64,000 bases of DNA from Rhodococcus rhodnii NBRC 100604 (lineage in GTDB: Bacteria > Actinomycetota > Actinomycetes > Mycobacteriales > Mycobacteriaceae), in assembly GCF_001894925.1 (NCBI RefSeq), contig NZ_BCXD01000012.1, positions 1 through 64,000 on the forward strand. The letters run 5' to 3'. Both the position numbers and the translations under genes were made by a program. Of this stretch, positions 1 to 7,941 are shown one piece after another. How positions within the stretch are numbered: position 1 is the stretch's first letter; each line of letters begins with the position of its first letter. Under the pieces are notes generated by a model. The model saw only the letters and a program-made list of their open reading frames with translations, had not been told where the DNA came from and did no database searches.

Positions 1-424
1 AGTGAATGCAGAACGCCGACGACCGGGGGCTCGTTCGGGTGAGGTGACCGATGAGCGGGGGGAGGAGCAGCGCTTCGAGATCGTCCGACATCGCGAGCCG
101 GAAGACGGCGGCGTCGCGCGCGGGGTCGAAGGTGCGCTCACCGACGACCGCCGCGTGGACGCGATCGAGCCCCGACCGCACGACCGATTCGAGGTTCTTC
201 GCCTTGGCGGTCGGAGCGACGCCGCCGGGCGCACGCACGAAGAGCTGATCGCCGAAGAGCTTGCGCAACCGCGCGAGCGACGCGCTCACCGCCGCCTGGC
301 TCATGTGCAGGCGCGCAGCGGTTCTCGTGACGCTGCCCTCCTCGAAGAGGACCGCGAACACCACGAGCAGGTTGAGGTCGACCCCGCGGAGTTCGGCGAT
401 CGGATCGTCGTCGAACGAGCGCAT
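1..424 (-). CDS. LysR-family transcriptional regulator, N-terminal part (runs off the window)
   Basis: Reading the minus strand from an ATG at 424 gives 141 uninterrupted codons to the window edge. The start VDLNLLVVFAVLFEEGSVT, then AARLHMSQAAVSASLARLR and DQLFVRAPGGVAPT, is the winged helix-turn-helix of a LysR regulator (about residues 14-73), of the NodD/LeuO-like subtype that begins with DLNLL. The effector domain is outside the window. The ATG overlaps the TGA of the aldoxime dehydratase gene (ATGA), so it is the third gene of that operon and probably regulates it. LysR genes are more often divergent from their targets, so co-transcription here would make it self-regulated. The regulatory role is inferred from position only. 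Confidence 0.85.
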   Translation of the reverse strand, partial: MRSFDDDPIAELRGVDLNLLVVFAVLFEEGSVTRTAARLHMSQAAVSASLARLRKLFGDQLFVRAPGGVAPTAKAKNLESVVRSGLDRVHAAVVGERTFDPARDAAVFRLAMSDDLEALLLPPLIGHLTRTSPRSSAFCIH

Positions 425-1488
425 CAGAGCACGGCCATGACGTCGATCGCGTACGGGAGGATTCCGGTACGGGGGTGGCAGTTCACGTACTCGAAGCCGG
501 TGCTGCGTGGCAACGCGAAGACCTCGTGCCACGTCACGACGGTCCGCGCGTCGCCGTACTCGCGGTTCTTCTCGATGGCGTGCCGGTAGATCGCGAGATG
601 GGTGGGGTGACTCGCCGACCACGTCTCGAGGCTCTCGAAATCGTGGAAGTGGCCGAGCACCGACGTCTCGCGCAGCGGTTCGAGGGTGTCCGGGTCGAGG
701 CTCGTCATGACGCGGAGCGAGAGCGTTCCCGTCTCGGTGGGATTGTCCGCGAGATAGCGCATTCCGGCCATGAGCTTGGGCTGCAGGGCGTCCTCGTAGT
801 CCGAGCGCTGCTCGCCCTCGGCGCCCTGCCAGTACTGGCCCGACCGGATCACCGTCGTGTTGTGGCCGCACTCGGCACGCACCCGCATCCGGCGTGTGTC
901 GACGGGATTCTCCCGCGCGGTGAGTGGCCCTGCGGGCTCGAGCCGGTCGATCGCCGTCACCGGCATCCGGTCGCGTGCGGCGCCGAAATAGCCGTTCGTC
1001 GTCATCGACATCATCTCGGTGCCGGCGCACGCCGCGAGACCGAACGGGCGGCGCGGGTCCGAGTAGACGGTCTCGACGCGATCCGTCGGCACCTGGATCA
1101 CCTCGTGCCACGCCCCGAAATCGATGCTCTCGGCGTCGAGCCCGGCGAACCAGCGGGGGAGGGGATCCTCGGCGAGCCACCGCGCGTGCGCCGTCGAGTC
1201 CTTCCAGTAGGCGAGGTGGACGAGGTTGTAGAAGCCAGCGTCGTCGATGAACGACAACAGCTCCCAGGCCTCGGGAGCCCACGGCGAGTCACCCCGATCC
1301 GCCGCGACGAGCGACAGGAACTGCTGTGCGCCTGCGGAATCCGGGACGGAACACTGCACCGCCAGGTAGTCCGACGTCACGAGCGACGTCGGGTTCCCGA
1401 AGGACAGCGTCCATCGCGGGGCCCGGGGAGTGTGCCCTTCCGGGCGCCTCGCGGGAACGGATCGGGGGTACTCGCTGTGCCACGTCAT
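424..1488 (-). CDS. oxd: Heme-containing aldoxime dehydratase
   Basis: The 354-residue product matches the length and layout of the heme aldoxime dehydratase (phenylacetaldoxime dehydratase) family, about 350 residues. The family dehydrates R-CH=NOH to a nitrile on a ferrous b-type heme in the cytoplasm. The C-terminal third holds the family pattern: a SHPTHLAIYRH segment (residues 293-303) that should supply the proximal heme histidine, and TWHEVF with His321 placed like the catalytic distal histidine near the C-terminus. The start is the ATG at 1488, which overlaps the stop of the transporter gene by 4 bp. Its own stop overlaps the LysR start. In other bacteria oxd is usually next to nitrile hydratase, amidase or nitrilase genes. 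None is seen here, though the edge is only 424 bp away. The substrate is unknown. Confidence 0.9.
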   Translation of the reverse strand: MTWHSEYPRSVPARRPEGHTPRAPRWTLSFGNPTSLVTSDYLAVQCSVPDSAGAQQFLSLVAADRGDSPWAPEAWELLSFIDDAGFYNLVHLAYWKDSTAHARWLAEDPLPRWFAGLDAESIDFGAWHEVIQVPTDRVETVYSDPRRPFGLAACAGTEMMSMTTNGYFGAARDRMPVTAIDRLEPAGPLTARENPVDTRRMRVRAECGHNTTVIRSGQYWQGAEGEQRSDYEDALQPKLMAGMRYLADNPTETGTLSLRVMTSLDPDTLEPLRETSVLGHFHDFESLETWSASHPTHLAIYRHAIEKNREYGDARTVVTWHEVFALPRSTGFEYVNCHPRTGILPYAIDVMAVL

Positions 1489-2873
1489 GCCGAGACGGAG
1501 TCCTTTCGCGTCGGGTTGCTGCGGACCGAGGTCCTGCGGAACGGCCATCCGACCGCACCGAGATCGCTGCCCTTCGTCTCGCGGACGAGCAGGCCGCCGA
1601 TGATCGCGAGCGTCGAGAGCACGCCGACCCAGAGCCAGAACGCCCACCCGATGTCGTTGCCCGTGAACCACGTCAGCAGGTACGGCGTCGTTCCGCCGAA
1701 CAGGGCGACCGACACCGACGTCGCGAAGGCGACGCTCGTGGCACGCGACTTGGTCGGGAACAGCTCGGAGATCAGCGCCGGGTACATGCCGGCGCCCATC
1801 GCCCAGATACTCATGCCCACGGCCTGTGCGACGAAGAGCGTCCACGGCTGATCGCTGATGAGCAGCGAGAGCGGGTAGTAGACGAGCAGCGACACGACGC
1901 CGTACGCGATGACCATGGGGCGACGGCCGATCCGGTCGGAGGTCGCTCCCCAGAACACGAGGGCGCCGAGCGCGACCGCCTGTGCCAGCAGGCTCGCGAC
2001 GAACGCGCCGTTCGGGTCCATGTCGTGCGTGGAGATCGCGAACGACGACGCGTACGTCGCCCAGATGTAGTAGGCGCAGTTGTGGCCGCACGCGAGCAGG
2101 ATCACGAGGATGCCGAGCTTGAGATTCGATGACGCCGGCAGCGGCGCCTCGTCGGGGCCGGCGGCGATCTCGCCGTGGAAGTTGTCGGTCTCCTCCGCGG
2201 TGCGGCGCAGCACGAGCACGAACAGGCCGAGCAGGCCGCCGATGACGAAAGCGACGCGCCAGCCGTAGTCCGCCGTGCCGTCCTCGCCGAAGACGGCCGT
2301 GAACACCGCGCCGAGTGCGGTCGCGAGCATCACGCCGAGCGTGACGGCGAAGAACACCGAACTCGACCACAGGCCACGGCGCTGCGGCGGCGCGATCTCG
2401 GAGACGTAGGTGTACGAGACACCGGATTCGCCGCCGTGCGCGAAGCCCTGCAGCAGGCGGGCGATCAGCAGCAGGACCGAGGCCCAGACGCCGATCGTCT
2501 CGTAGCCGGGGACGAGCGCGATCATGAGGCTCGCGAGTGCCATCGTGCTGATCGTCGCGACGAGCACGGTCTTGCGGCCGTGGCGATCGGCGATCTTGCC
2601 GAAGAAGAGGCCGCCCAGCGGCCGGGCGAGGAAGCCGACGGCGAACACCGCGAGCGTCGACAGCAGCGCCGACGACGGATTGCTCTTGTCGAAGAAGTGG
2701 GCTGCGATGTACGTCGAGAAGATCGCGTACAGCGTCCAGTCGAACCATTCGAGGATGTTGCCCGCGACGGCGGCGCGGAGCGAGCGGAACCGCGACTGCC
2801 CGCTCATCGGGGCGGTGACCGAGCCGGCGCGAGCCGTGCTCGCCGTGGGCGCGGATTCGGAAGTGGATGACAC
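1485..2873 (-). CDS. MFS transporter, metabolite:H+ symporter (MHS) type
   Basis: A 462-residue inner-membrane protein with the length and 12-helix pattern of the MHS branch of the major facilitator superfamily (shikimate, proline/betaine and dicarboxylate permeases). ILEWFDWTLYAIF near residue 40 is the typical MHS opening. GKIADRHGRK is the loop 2-3 signature and RLLQGFAHGGESG the helix-4 signature. It is first in an operon with the aldoxime dehydratase (4-bp overlap) and the LysR gene, so it probably imports the aldoxime, a precursor or a related acid. The substrate cannot be read from the sequence. The start follows a GGAGG-like stretch upstream of 2873. Confidence 0.88.
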   Translation of the reverse strand: MSSTSESAPTASTARAGSVTAPMSGQSRFRSLRAAVAGNILEWFDWTLYAIFSTYIAAHFFDKSNPSSALLSTLAVFAVGFLARPLGGLFFGKIADRHGRKTVLVATISTMALASLMIALVPGYETIGVWASVLLLIARLLQGFAHGGESGVSYTYVSEIAPPQRRGLWSSSVFFAVTLGVMLATALGAVFTAVFGEDGTADYGWRVAFVIGGLLGLFVLVLRRTAEETDNFHGEIAAGPDEAPLPASSNLKLGILVILLACGHNCAYYIWATYASSFAISTHDMDPNGAFVASLLAQAVALGALVFWGATSDRIGRRPMVIAYGVVSLLVYYPLSLLISDQPWTLFVAQAVGMSIWAMGAGMYPALISELFPTKSRATSVAFATSVSVALFGGTTPYLLTWFTGNDIGWAFWLWVGVLSTLAIIGGLLVRETKGSDLGAVGWPFRRTSVRSNPTRKDSVSA

Positions 2874-2972
2874 GTTCGTCGGCCTCCTCGCGCCGAGGCG
2901 GCGCGTCGTGCGGGCGGTGGGTGTGCCGGACGCGTCGTCGGGTCCAGTGGAACCTGAACATAGTGAGGCAAC

Positions 2973-2989
2973 TTGTTTCAGAAAAACAA
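2973..2989. promoter_or_regulatory. Inverted repeat in an AT-rich leader of the transporter-oxd-lysR operon
   Basis: TTGTTT(CAGAA)AAACAA is a perfect 6-bp inverted repeat about 100 bp upstream of the transporter start, inside the only AT-rich patch of this intergenic region. The size and shape suit an operator for the LysR protein encoded in the same operon. No clear -35/-10 pair could be assigned. The role is inferred. Confidence 0.4.
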
Positions 2990-3050
2990 ATAGTGGTGAT
3001 GGTGATTATCGACGACGTCGATGTTCCCGGAGCCGTCCGGCCTGCACGAA

Positions 3051-3086
3051 CGAAGAGCGCCCCCGTCGTGACGGGAGCGCTCTTCG
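3051..3086 (-). terminator. Hairpin terminator of the aldo/keto reductase gene
   Basis: CGAAGAGCGC and GCGCTCTTCG form a perfect 10-bp stem. Inner CCC/GGG bases close it further around GTCGTGA. It starts 26 bp beyond the stop of the aldo/keto reductase gene on the minus strand. There is no long U-tract, as is usual in GC-rich actinobacteria. Confidence 0.65.
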
Positions 3087-3111
3087 GGGTGGTGGGGCGG
3101 TGTGGCCGCGC

Positions 3112-3987
3112 CTACTCCGGCGCGGCGAGATTCATCTCGTCCGGATGTGCGCCGAGGCGCGTGCCGTCGTCGAGTGTCGCGATCTCGCTCAGATCGAGGT
3201 CGTCGAGTTCGAAGTCGAAGACGTCGATGTTCTGTGCGATGCGCTCGGTGTGCACCGACTTCGGGATCACGATCAGGCCGTTCTGCAGGTGCCAGCGGAT
3301 GAGGATCTGCGCGGGAGTCTTGCTGTGCCGGTCGGCGATCCGCGCGATGATCGGGTCGCCGAGCAGAGTGTTCGGCTTGGAGTCCTTGCCCCAGCCGGAG
3401 TTGCTCGTCCCGCCGAGCGGGCTCCACGACTCGACCGCGATGCCGTGATCGCCGGCGAACGAGCGCACCGCGGGCTGCGTCAGGTGCGGGTGCAGTTCGA
3501 CCTGATCGACGGCGGGCAGCGTCTTGCCGGCCTCGACGAGCAGCCGCAGGTGATGCGGCTCGAAGTTGCACACGCCGATCGATCGCGCGCGGCCCGACGC
3601 CGCGATCTCCTCGAGCGCGTCCCACGTCCGCAGGATTCGCTCGGAATCCTGGAGCGGCCAGTGGATCAGATAGAGGTCGACGTAGTCGAGTCCGAGCTTG
3701 TTCAGGCTCGTGTCGAACGCCGCGAGCGCGGCGTCGTGGCCCTGGTCGGCGTTCCACAGTTTGGTCGTGACGAAGATGTCCTCGCGAGGGACCGACGCCG
3801 CCGCGAGTCCGCGTCCGACACCCTCCTCGTTGCCGTACGCCGCGGCGGTGTCGATGTGGCGGTAGCCCGCCTCGTCGATCGCGAAGCGCACCGCGGTCTC
3901 GGTCTCCTCGTTGCCGGCCTGCCAGACTCCCAGGCCCAGCTGCGGGATCGTGTGTCCTGAGTTCAGCGTGATCGTGGGGATGCTCAT
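3112..3987 (-). CDS. Aldo/keto reductase (2,5-diketo-D-gluconate reductase type)
   Basis: A 291-residue cytosolic NADPH-dependent carbonyl reductase with a TIM-barrel fold. The family tetrad is visible: Asp in YRHIDTAAAYGNE with its Tyr a few residues on, Lys in VTTKLWN, and His in YLIHWPL. The cofactor end shows IPKSVHTERI. The length and the short N-terminus ITLNSGHTIPQLGLG match the YafB/DkgA group found in most mycolic-acid actinobacteria. It is a single gene, divergent from the HAD phosphatase gene across 61 bp. The natural substrate is unknown; a detoxifying aldehyde/ketone reductase is the usual assignment. Confidence 0.9.
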   Translation of the reverse strand: MSIPTITLNSGHTIPQLGLGVWQAGNEETETAVRFAIDEAGYRHIDTAAAYGNEEGVGRGLAAASVPREDIFVTTKLWNADQGHDAALAAFDTSLNKLGLDYVDLYLIHWPLQDSERILRTWDALEEIAASGRARSIGVCNFEPHHLRLLVEAGKTLPAVDQVELHPHLTQPAVRSFAGDHGIAVESWSPLGGTSNSGWGKDSKPNTLLGDPIIARIADRHSKTPAQILIRWHLQNGLIVIPKSVHTERIAQNIDVFDFELDDLDLSEIATLDDGTRLGAHPDEMNLAAPE

Positions 3988-4048
3988 GTCTCCAGGCTAA
4001 CGAGGACACGCCGTACACCGGGACGAGTCGTCGTGGCAGCATGCAGGC

Positions 4049-4864
4049 GTGAACGACATCCGGCTGGTCGCCACCGACCTCGACGAGACCCTCCTGCGCT
4101 CCGATCACTCCGTCTCGGCCCGTACCGCCGCGGCCCTCGCCGCCGCCGAGGGGGCCGGAATCGAGATCGTGTGGGCGACCGCCCGGGCGCGGCACTCGGT
4201 GGGCGCGCTCGCGGCCGAGGCCGGATTCCGCGGCCTCGCGGTGTGCGCGAACGGTGCCGTCGCCCTCGATCTCGCCGACGGGACGCCGGTGATCACGAAC
4301 ACGATCGACATCGAGATCGAGGCGGCAGCCGCGGCGATGGCGGCGGTGCGCGAGCTGCTGCCGGGTGTCGTCTTCGCGAACGTCGGGCCGACGACGTTCG
4401 TCGCCGAACCCAGCTACGCCGGGCTGTGCGAGTTCGTCGACCACTACCGTCACCCGCACGAGATGGATCTCGCCGAGACGCTGCCGTCGATCGCCGAGCC
4501 GATGGTGAAGATCGTCGCGCGCCACCCCGACGTCCCCGCGTCGGAGCTGTATCGGCTGGTGCTCGCCTCCGCACCGACCGGCGTCGCCGTCACGCATTCG
4601 GGCGCGCCGTACATCGAGATGGCGGCGGCCGGCGTCTCCAAGGCCGCCGCACTCGCCGAACTCGTGCACCGTCGCGGCCTCACCGCCGCGAACGTCGCGG
4701 CGATCGGTGACGCGATCAACGACGTCCCGATGCTCGAATGGGCGGGGACGGCGCTGTGCCCCGCCACCGCGATGCCCGAGGTCCGTGCGCTGGCCGACCG
4801 CATCCTGCCCGGCAACGACGACGACGGCGTCGCACAGTATCTCGAGGAACTCGCTGCCCGCTGA
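4049..4864 (+). CDS. HAD-superfamily hydrolase, Cof/YidA-like phosphatase
   Basis: A 271-residue Cof-type (C2B cap) HAD phosphatase. The nucleophile motif DLDETLL is at residues 10-16. Motif III lysine is in ISKAAAL-type sequence (GVSKAAALAEL), and motif IV is GDAINDVPML near residue 218. These enzymes hydrolyse small sugar phosphates or nucleotide cofactors in the cytoplasm. The GTG start at 4049 is 61 bp from the divergent aldo/keto reductase start. The leader is short, and a leaderless transcript is possible. The substrate is unknown. Confidence 0.88.
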   Translation: MNDIRLVATDLDETLLRSDHSVSARTAAALAAAEGAGIEIVWATARARHSVGALAAEAGFRGLAVCANGAVALDLADGTPVITNTIDIEIEAAAAAMAAVRELLPGVVFANVGPTTFVAEPSYAGLCEFVDHYRHPHEMDLAETLPSIAEPMVKIVARHPDVPASELYRLVLASAPTGVAVTHSGAPYIEMAAAGVSKAAALAELVHRRGLTAANVAAIGDAINDVPMLEWAGTALCPATAMPEVRALADRILPGNDDDGVAQYLEELAAR

Positions 4865-4942
4865 CGTGTTGCTCCACAGGCGAAGCCTCCTCCACAGCGG
4901 CGCCGTCGTCCGTGGTCGCGGCTCACCGGAATTCGTCACGAT

Positions 4943-5878
4943 GTGGGTATGGACGTGCCTTCACCTTTCCTGCGGCGGTCGCAGGCCCTCGCCGCAGGTT
5001 TCACCGACCACGAGCTCCGGACCGCGCTGGGCCGCGGCGAACTCGTGGCGCTCCGACGGGGAGTGTTCGTTCCGCGCGAGGTGCACGACGCCACGGACGA
5101 GATCGAACACCACCGCCTCGCCGCCCTGGCCGCGAGCGACGAGAGCGAGGGCGTCTTCAGCCATGTGACGGCCGCTGTCCTGCACGGACTCGCGGTGTGG
5201 GACCTCCCGCTGAAGAGACTTCACGTGACCGTCGGCGGTGGATCGCACGGAAAGGCAACGGCGAGGCGGGTCGTCCACGCGGCGCCGCTCGACGAGTCCG
5301 ACGTCGTCACGATCACCGGCGTCCGGGTGACGTCGGTGGCCCGAACCGTCGTGGACCTGGCCCACACCGTCGGCTTCGAGCAGGCGGTCGTGACCGGTGA
5401 CGCCGCGCTGGCGCGAATCAGTGCGCACGAACTGTCGGACGCGACCGAGCGCCGGACGGGACGACGCGGGGCACCGGCTGCTCGCCGGGCCCTCGCATTC
5501 CTCGACGGGCGTAGCGAGAGCGTGGGCGAATCACGCAGCCGGGTTCTCCTGCACCGCGCGGGCTTTCCACCGCCCGAGCTGCAGCACAGAATCCACACGG
5601 TGCAAGGAGAGTTCATCGGTCGTGTGGACTTCGCGTGGGAAGAGTTCGGTGTCGTCGGTGAGTTCGACGGGTTCGCGAAGTACGGCGAGGGCAGGGATGC
5701 GTTCGAGGCGCTGCGTCGTGAGAAACACCGTGAGGACGCACTGCGCGCGGCGGGGTGGGTCGTCGCACGGTGGACGTGGGAGCACCTGGACCGTCCCGAC
5801 GCGGTGGCGCAGCGGATCCGCTATGCCGTCGCTGCCGCGTCCGGCCGCCGGACGCTCCCCGATTCACCCTCACGCTGA
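4943..5878 (+). CDS. AbiEi-like wHTH domain protein with a C-terminal Vsr/DUF559-like nuclease fold
   Basis: 311 residues in two parts. The N-terminal 45 residues (FLRRSQALAAGFTDHELRTA, then LVALRRGVFVP) are the AbiEi antitoxin-type winged helix. The C-terminal 80 residues contain VDFAWEEFGVVGEFDG followed by a KY pair, that is D-x(10)-E-x-D-G-x2-K, the arrangement of the very-short-patch-repair/DUF559 PD-(D/E)xK fold. Such proteins are common as orphans in mycobacteria and rhodococci. No AbiEii nucleotidyltransferase toxin is adjacent, so a type IV toxin-antitoxin pair is not supported. The start is the GTG at 4943 or the ATG at 4949. A hairpin begins inside its last codons. Confidence 0.75.
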   Translation: MGMDVPSPFLRRSQALAAGFTDHELRTALGRGELVALRRGVFVPREVHDATDEIEHHRLAALAASDESEGVFSHVTAAVLHGLAVWDLPLKRLHVTVGGGSHGKATARRVVHAAPLDESDVVTITGVRVTSVARTVVDLAHTVGFEQAVVTGDAALARISAHELSDATERRTGRRGAPAARRALAFLDGRSESVGESRSRVLLHRAGFPPPELQHRIHTVQGEFIGRVDFAWEEFGVVGEFDGFAKYGEGRDAFEALRREKHREDALRAAGWVVARWTWEHLDRPDAVAQRIRYAVAAASGRRTLPDSPSR

Positions 5879-5916
5879 CCCTGGTGAGGGAGCGCGAACG
5901 CGAATCGGGGAGCGTC
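5851..5916. terminator. Large bidirectional hairpin between convergent genes
   Basis: GACGCTCCCCGATTC (5851-5865) and GAATCGGGGAGCGTC (5902-5916) are perfectly complementary over 15 bp. A nested CCCTCAC/GTGAGGG stem lies inside. The left arm is inside the last ten codons of the AbiEi-like gene. The right arm ends 16 bp before the stop of fadE33. It can serve both transcripts. Confidence 0.7.
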
Positions 5917-5932
5917 AGCGGACCTACTTGCC

Positions 5933-6985
5933 TCAGAGACCGGCGGCGGTGGCGAGGGCCGGGAGGTAGGTGCTCGGTGCACCGAACAGGTGGGCGCTGC
6001 CGTGGGCACGCTTGAAGTACAGCTGGGCGTCGTGCTCCCACGTGATCGCGATGCCGCCGTGCAGCTGCACGGCCTCGGCGGCGACGTGCTCGAACGCCTC
6101 CGAGCAGTACACCTTCGCGATCGCGGCGTCCTCTGCGGTTCCGGACTCCGCCGCCGCGTACGCCATCGACCGCGCCGTCTCGACGAGCGCGTACATGTCC
6201 GCCATCCGGTGCTTGAGCGCCTGGAACGAACCGATGGCACGCCCGAACTGTTTGCGCGCCTTGGTGTACTCGACGGTCTGCTCCAGGATGCCTGCCGCGG
6301 CACCGACCTGTTCGGCGGCTAGGGCGACGACGGCGTCGGTGCGCACCCGTTCGGCGAGGTCGCCGGGCGACGCGAGCGGCCGGCCCCGCACCCCGGACAG
6401 CGTCACCTCGGACAGCGACCGCGTCGGATCCATCGTCGCGACGCGGCGCCGCGTCACGCCGGCGGCCGCCGGGTCCACCTCGTACAGTCCGCCGTCGGTG
6501 AGGACGAGGAGCGTGTCGGCGATATCGCCGCCCAGCACGTAGTGCGCCGTTCCGTCCAGCACGTCGTCCGACGCCGTGACGCCGTACCCGTCCCAGCCGC
6601 TCTCGTCGGCCCAGCACACGGCGAGGGTGCGCTCGCCTGCCGCGACCGCGGGCAGCAGCCGGGTGCACGCGTCGTCGTCATCCGAGTGCACCAGGGTGCG
6701 GACGCCGAGCACCGCGGACCCGAGCATCGGCGACGGCGTGAGCCGCCGGCCCAGCTCCTCCTGGACCAGCGCGATCTCGGCCATTCCGGCGCCGACGCCG
6801 TCGTGGTTCTCGGGAACGGCGAGGGCGGCGACGCCGATCTGCCCGCACAGCAGCGACCACACGGCGGGGTCGAAGCCGTGCTCGGCGGCGATCGCCTTGC
6901 GCACCGCCGCCGAGTCGGAGTGCTTCGTCAGCAGATCACGGACGGCGGACCGCAGCGCGTCGTGCTCGTCGCCCATGGTGCTCAC
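5933..6985 (-). CDS. fadE33: Acyl-CoA dehydrogenase-like beta subunit FadE33 (IpdE2), HIP degradation
   Basis: A 350-residue acyl-CoA dehydrogenase of the steroid-specific alpha2beta2 class, last gene of the fadD3-echA-fadE31-fadE32-fadE33 operon. In M. tuberculosis FadE33 is IpdE2, which pairs with FadE30 (IpdE1) to dehydrogenate 5-OH-HIP-CoA. Beta subunits of this class are short and lack the usual catalytic glutamate. Here the C-terminal half carries ARKQFGRAIGSFQALKHRMAD and VQLHGGIAITWEHD, as expected. I take the GTG at 6985, whose GTGA overlaps the fadE32 stop. An internal ATG at 6976 is the alternative. The position in a unit divergent from fadE30 matches mycobacteria. Which FadE is which is judged from order and length. 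Confidence 0.85.
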   Translation of the reverse strand: MSTMGDEHDALRSAVRDLLTKHSDSAAVRKAIAAEHGFDPAVWSLLCGQIGVAALAVPENHDGVGAGMAEIALVQEELGRRLTPSPMLGSAVLGVRTLVHSDDDDACTRLLPAVAAGERTLAVCWADESGWDGYGVTASDDVLDGTAHYVLGGDIADTLLVLTDGGLYEVDPAAAGVTRRRVATMDPTRSLSEVTLSGVRGRPLASPGDLAERVRTDAVVALAAEQVGAAAGILEQTVEYTKARKQFGRAIGSFQALKHRMADMYALVETARSMAYAAAESGTAEDAAIAKVYCSEAFEHVAAEAVQLHGGIAITWEHDAQLYFKRAHGSAHLFGAPSTYLPALATAAGL

Positions 6986-7941
6986 GACGCCACCGCCAGT
7001 GCGACGCGCTCGCGGTGCCATGCGGGCGTTCCCCATGCGGTCACGAGGGCGCGAACCTTGGTGAGCCACAACGAGAGGTCGTATTCCTGGGTGTAGCCGA
7101 TCGCGCCGTGGACCTGCAGCGCGATCCGCGCCGCCCGATACGCGGCGTCGCCGCACGCGACCTTCGCGGCGGAGATGTCGCGGCCCGACTCCGGGTCGCG
7201 GTCGCGCAGTGCGACGGCGGCGCCGTGCAGCAGCGGCCGTGCCATCTCGATCCCGACGGCGACCTCGGCGAGGTGATGTTTGATCGCCTGGAACGTACCG
7301 ATCGCCGTACCGAACTGCTTGCGCGACGTCGCGTACTCGGTGCTCGTCTCGAGCAGATGTCCACCGAGACCGAGCAATTGGGCCGCCGTAGCGAGTGCGC
7401 CGTGATCGATCGCGGACGCGACGTCGGCGCCGCCGAGTTCCTGCTCCGCCGTGACTCGGAAGAGGCGGCGCGCGGGATCGACCGAGGGCTGTGGATCGCC
7501 GGGCGCGGCGAGTGCGACGCCGTCGCCGGACGCGAGCAGGACGAGGCTCGCGGCGTCGGCGTCGAGCGCGAACGGCACGACCGGAGGGGCGGCGACCGAC
7601 ACCAGCGAGCCCGACGCCACGGCGCCGAGCCGGTCGGGTGCTCCCGCGAGCAGCACCGGCGCGGCGGCGATCGTGTCGGCGACCGGGCCCGGCACGGCGT
7701 GACGGCCGAGGTGCTCGACGGCGATCACCATGTCGACGGCGTCGGCGCCCATGCCGCCGTGATCGTCGTCGACGAGCAGCGCCGTGACGCCGGTCGCGGC
7801 GAGCTTGTCCCACACGGCCAGACCCGGCGCGGTGTCACCGTCGGCCCACGATCGCGCCGCTGCGGGGACGTCGGACTTCGCGAGCAGCGCGCCGATGCTG
7901 GCGGCGAAGTCGCGATGGTCGGGTGAGGGCGTGAATCTCAT
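6982..7941 (-). CDS. fadE32: Acyl-CoA dehydrogenase FadE32, late HIP beta-oxidation
   Basis: 319 residues, close to the 322 of M. tuberculosis FadE32. TSRKQFGTAIGTFQAIKHHLAE (two segments) and VHGAIGYTQEYDLSLWL are the acyl-CoA dehydrogenase C-terminal signatures. In the ring C/D pathway FadE31/FadE32 are assigned to dehydrogenation of the methyl-oxo-octanedioyl-CoA intermediate, after ring opening and thiolysis. The ATG at 7941 overlaps the fadE31 stop (ATGA) and its stop overlaps the fadE33 start, so the three genes are translationally coupled and probably give fixed subunit ratios. It is expected to form a heterotetramer with the adjacent FadE31. Confidence 0.87.
   Translation of the reverse strand: MRFTPSPDHRDFAASIGALLAKSDVPAAARSWADGDTAPGLAVWDKLAATGVTALLVDDDHGGMGADAVDMVIAVEHLGRHAVPGPVADTIAAAPVLLAGAPDRLGAVASGSLVSVAAPPVVPFALDADAASLVLLASGDGVALAAPGDPQPSVDPARRLFRVTAEQELGGADVASAIDHGALATAAQLLGLGGHLLETSTEYATSRKQFGTAIGTFQAIKHHLAEVAVGIEMARPLLHGAAVALRDRDPESGRDISAAKVACGDAAYRAARIALQVHGAIGYTQEYDLSLWLTKVRALVTAWGTPAWHRERVALAVAS

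Noticed and set aside
1489-2961. An N-terminal extension of the aldoxime dehydratase reading through the whole transporter gene on the same strand
   Set aside because: The upstream 490 codons are Arg/Pro-rich frame-shadow of the MFS gene; the family similarity begins at the ATG at 1488, and its length is then exactly normal.
4943-5878. Complete type IV toxin-antitoxin system
   Set aside because: Only the AbiEi-like part exists; no AbiEii-type nucleotidyltransferase is next to it.
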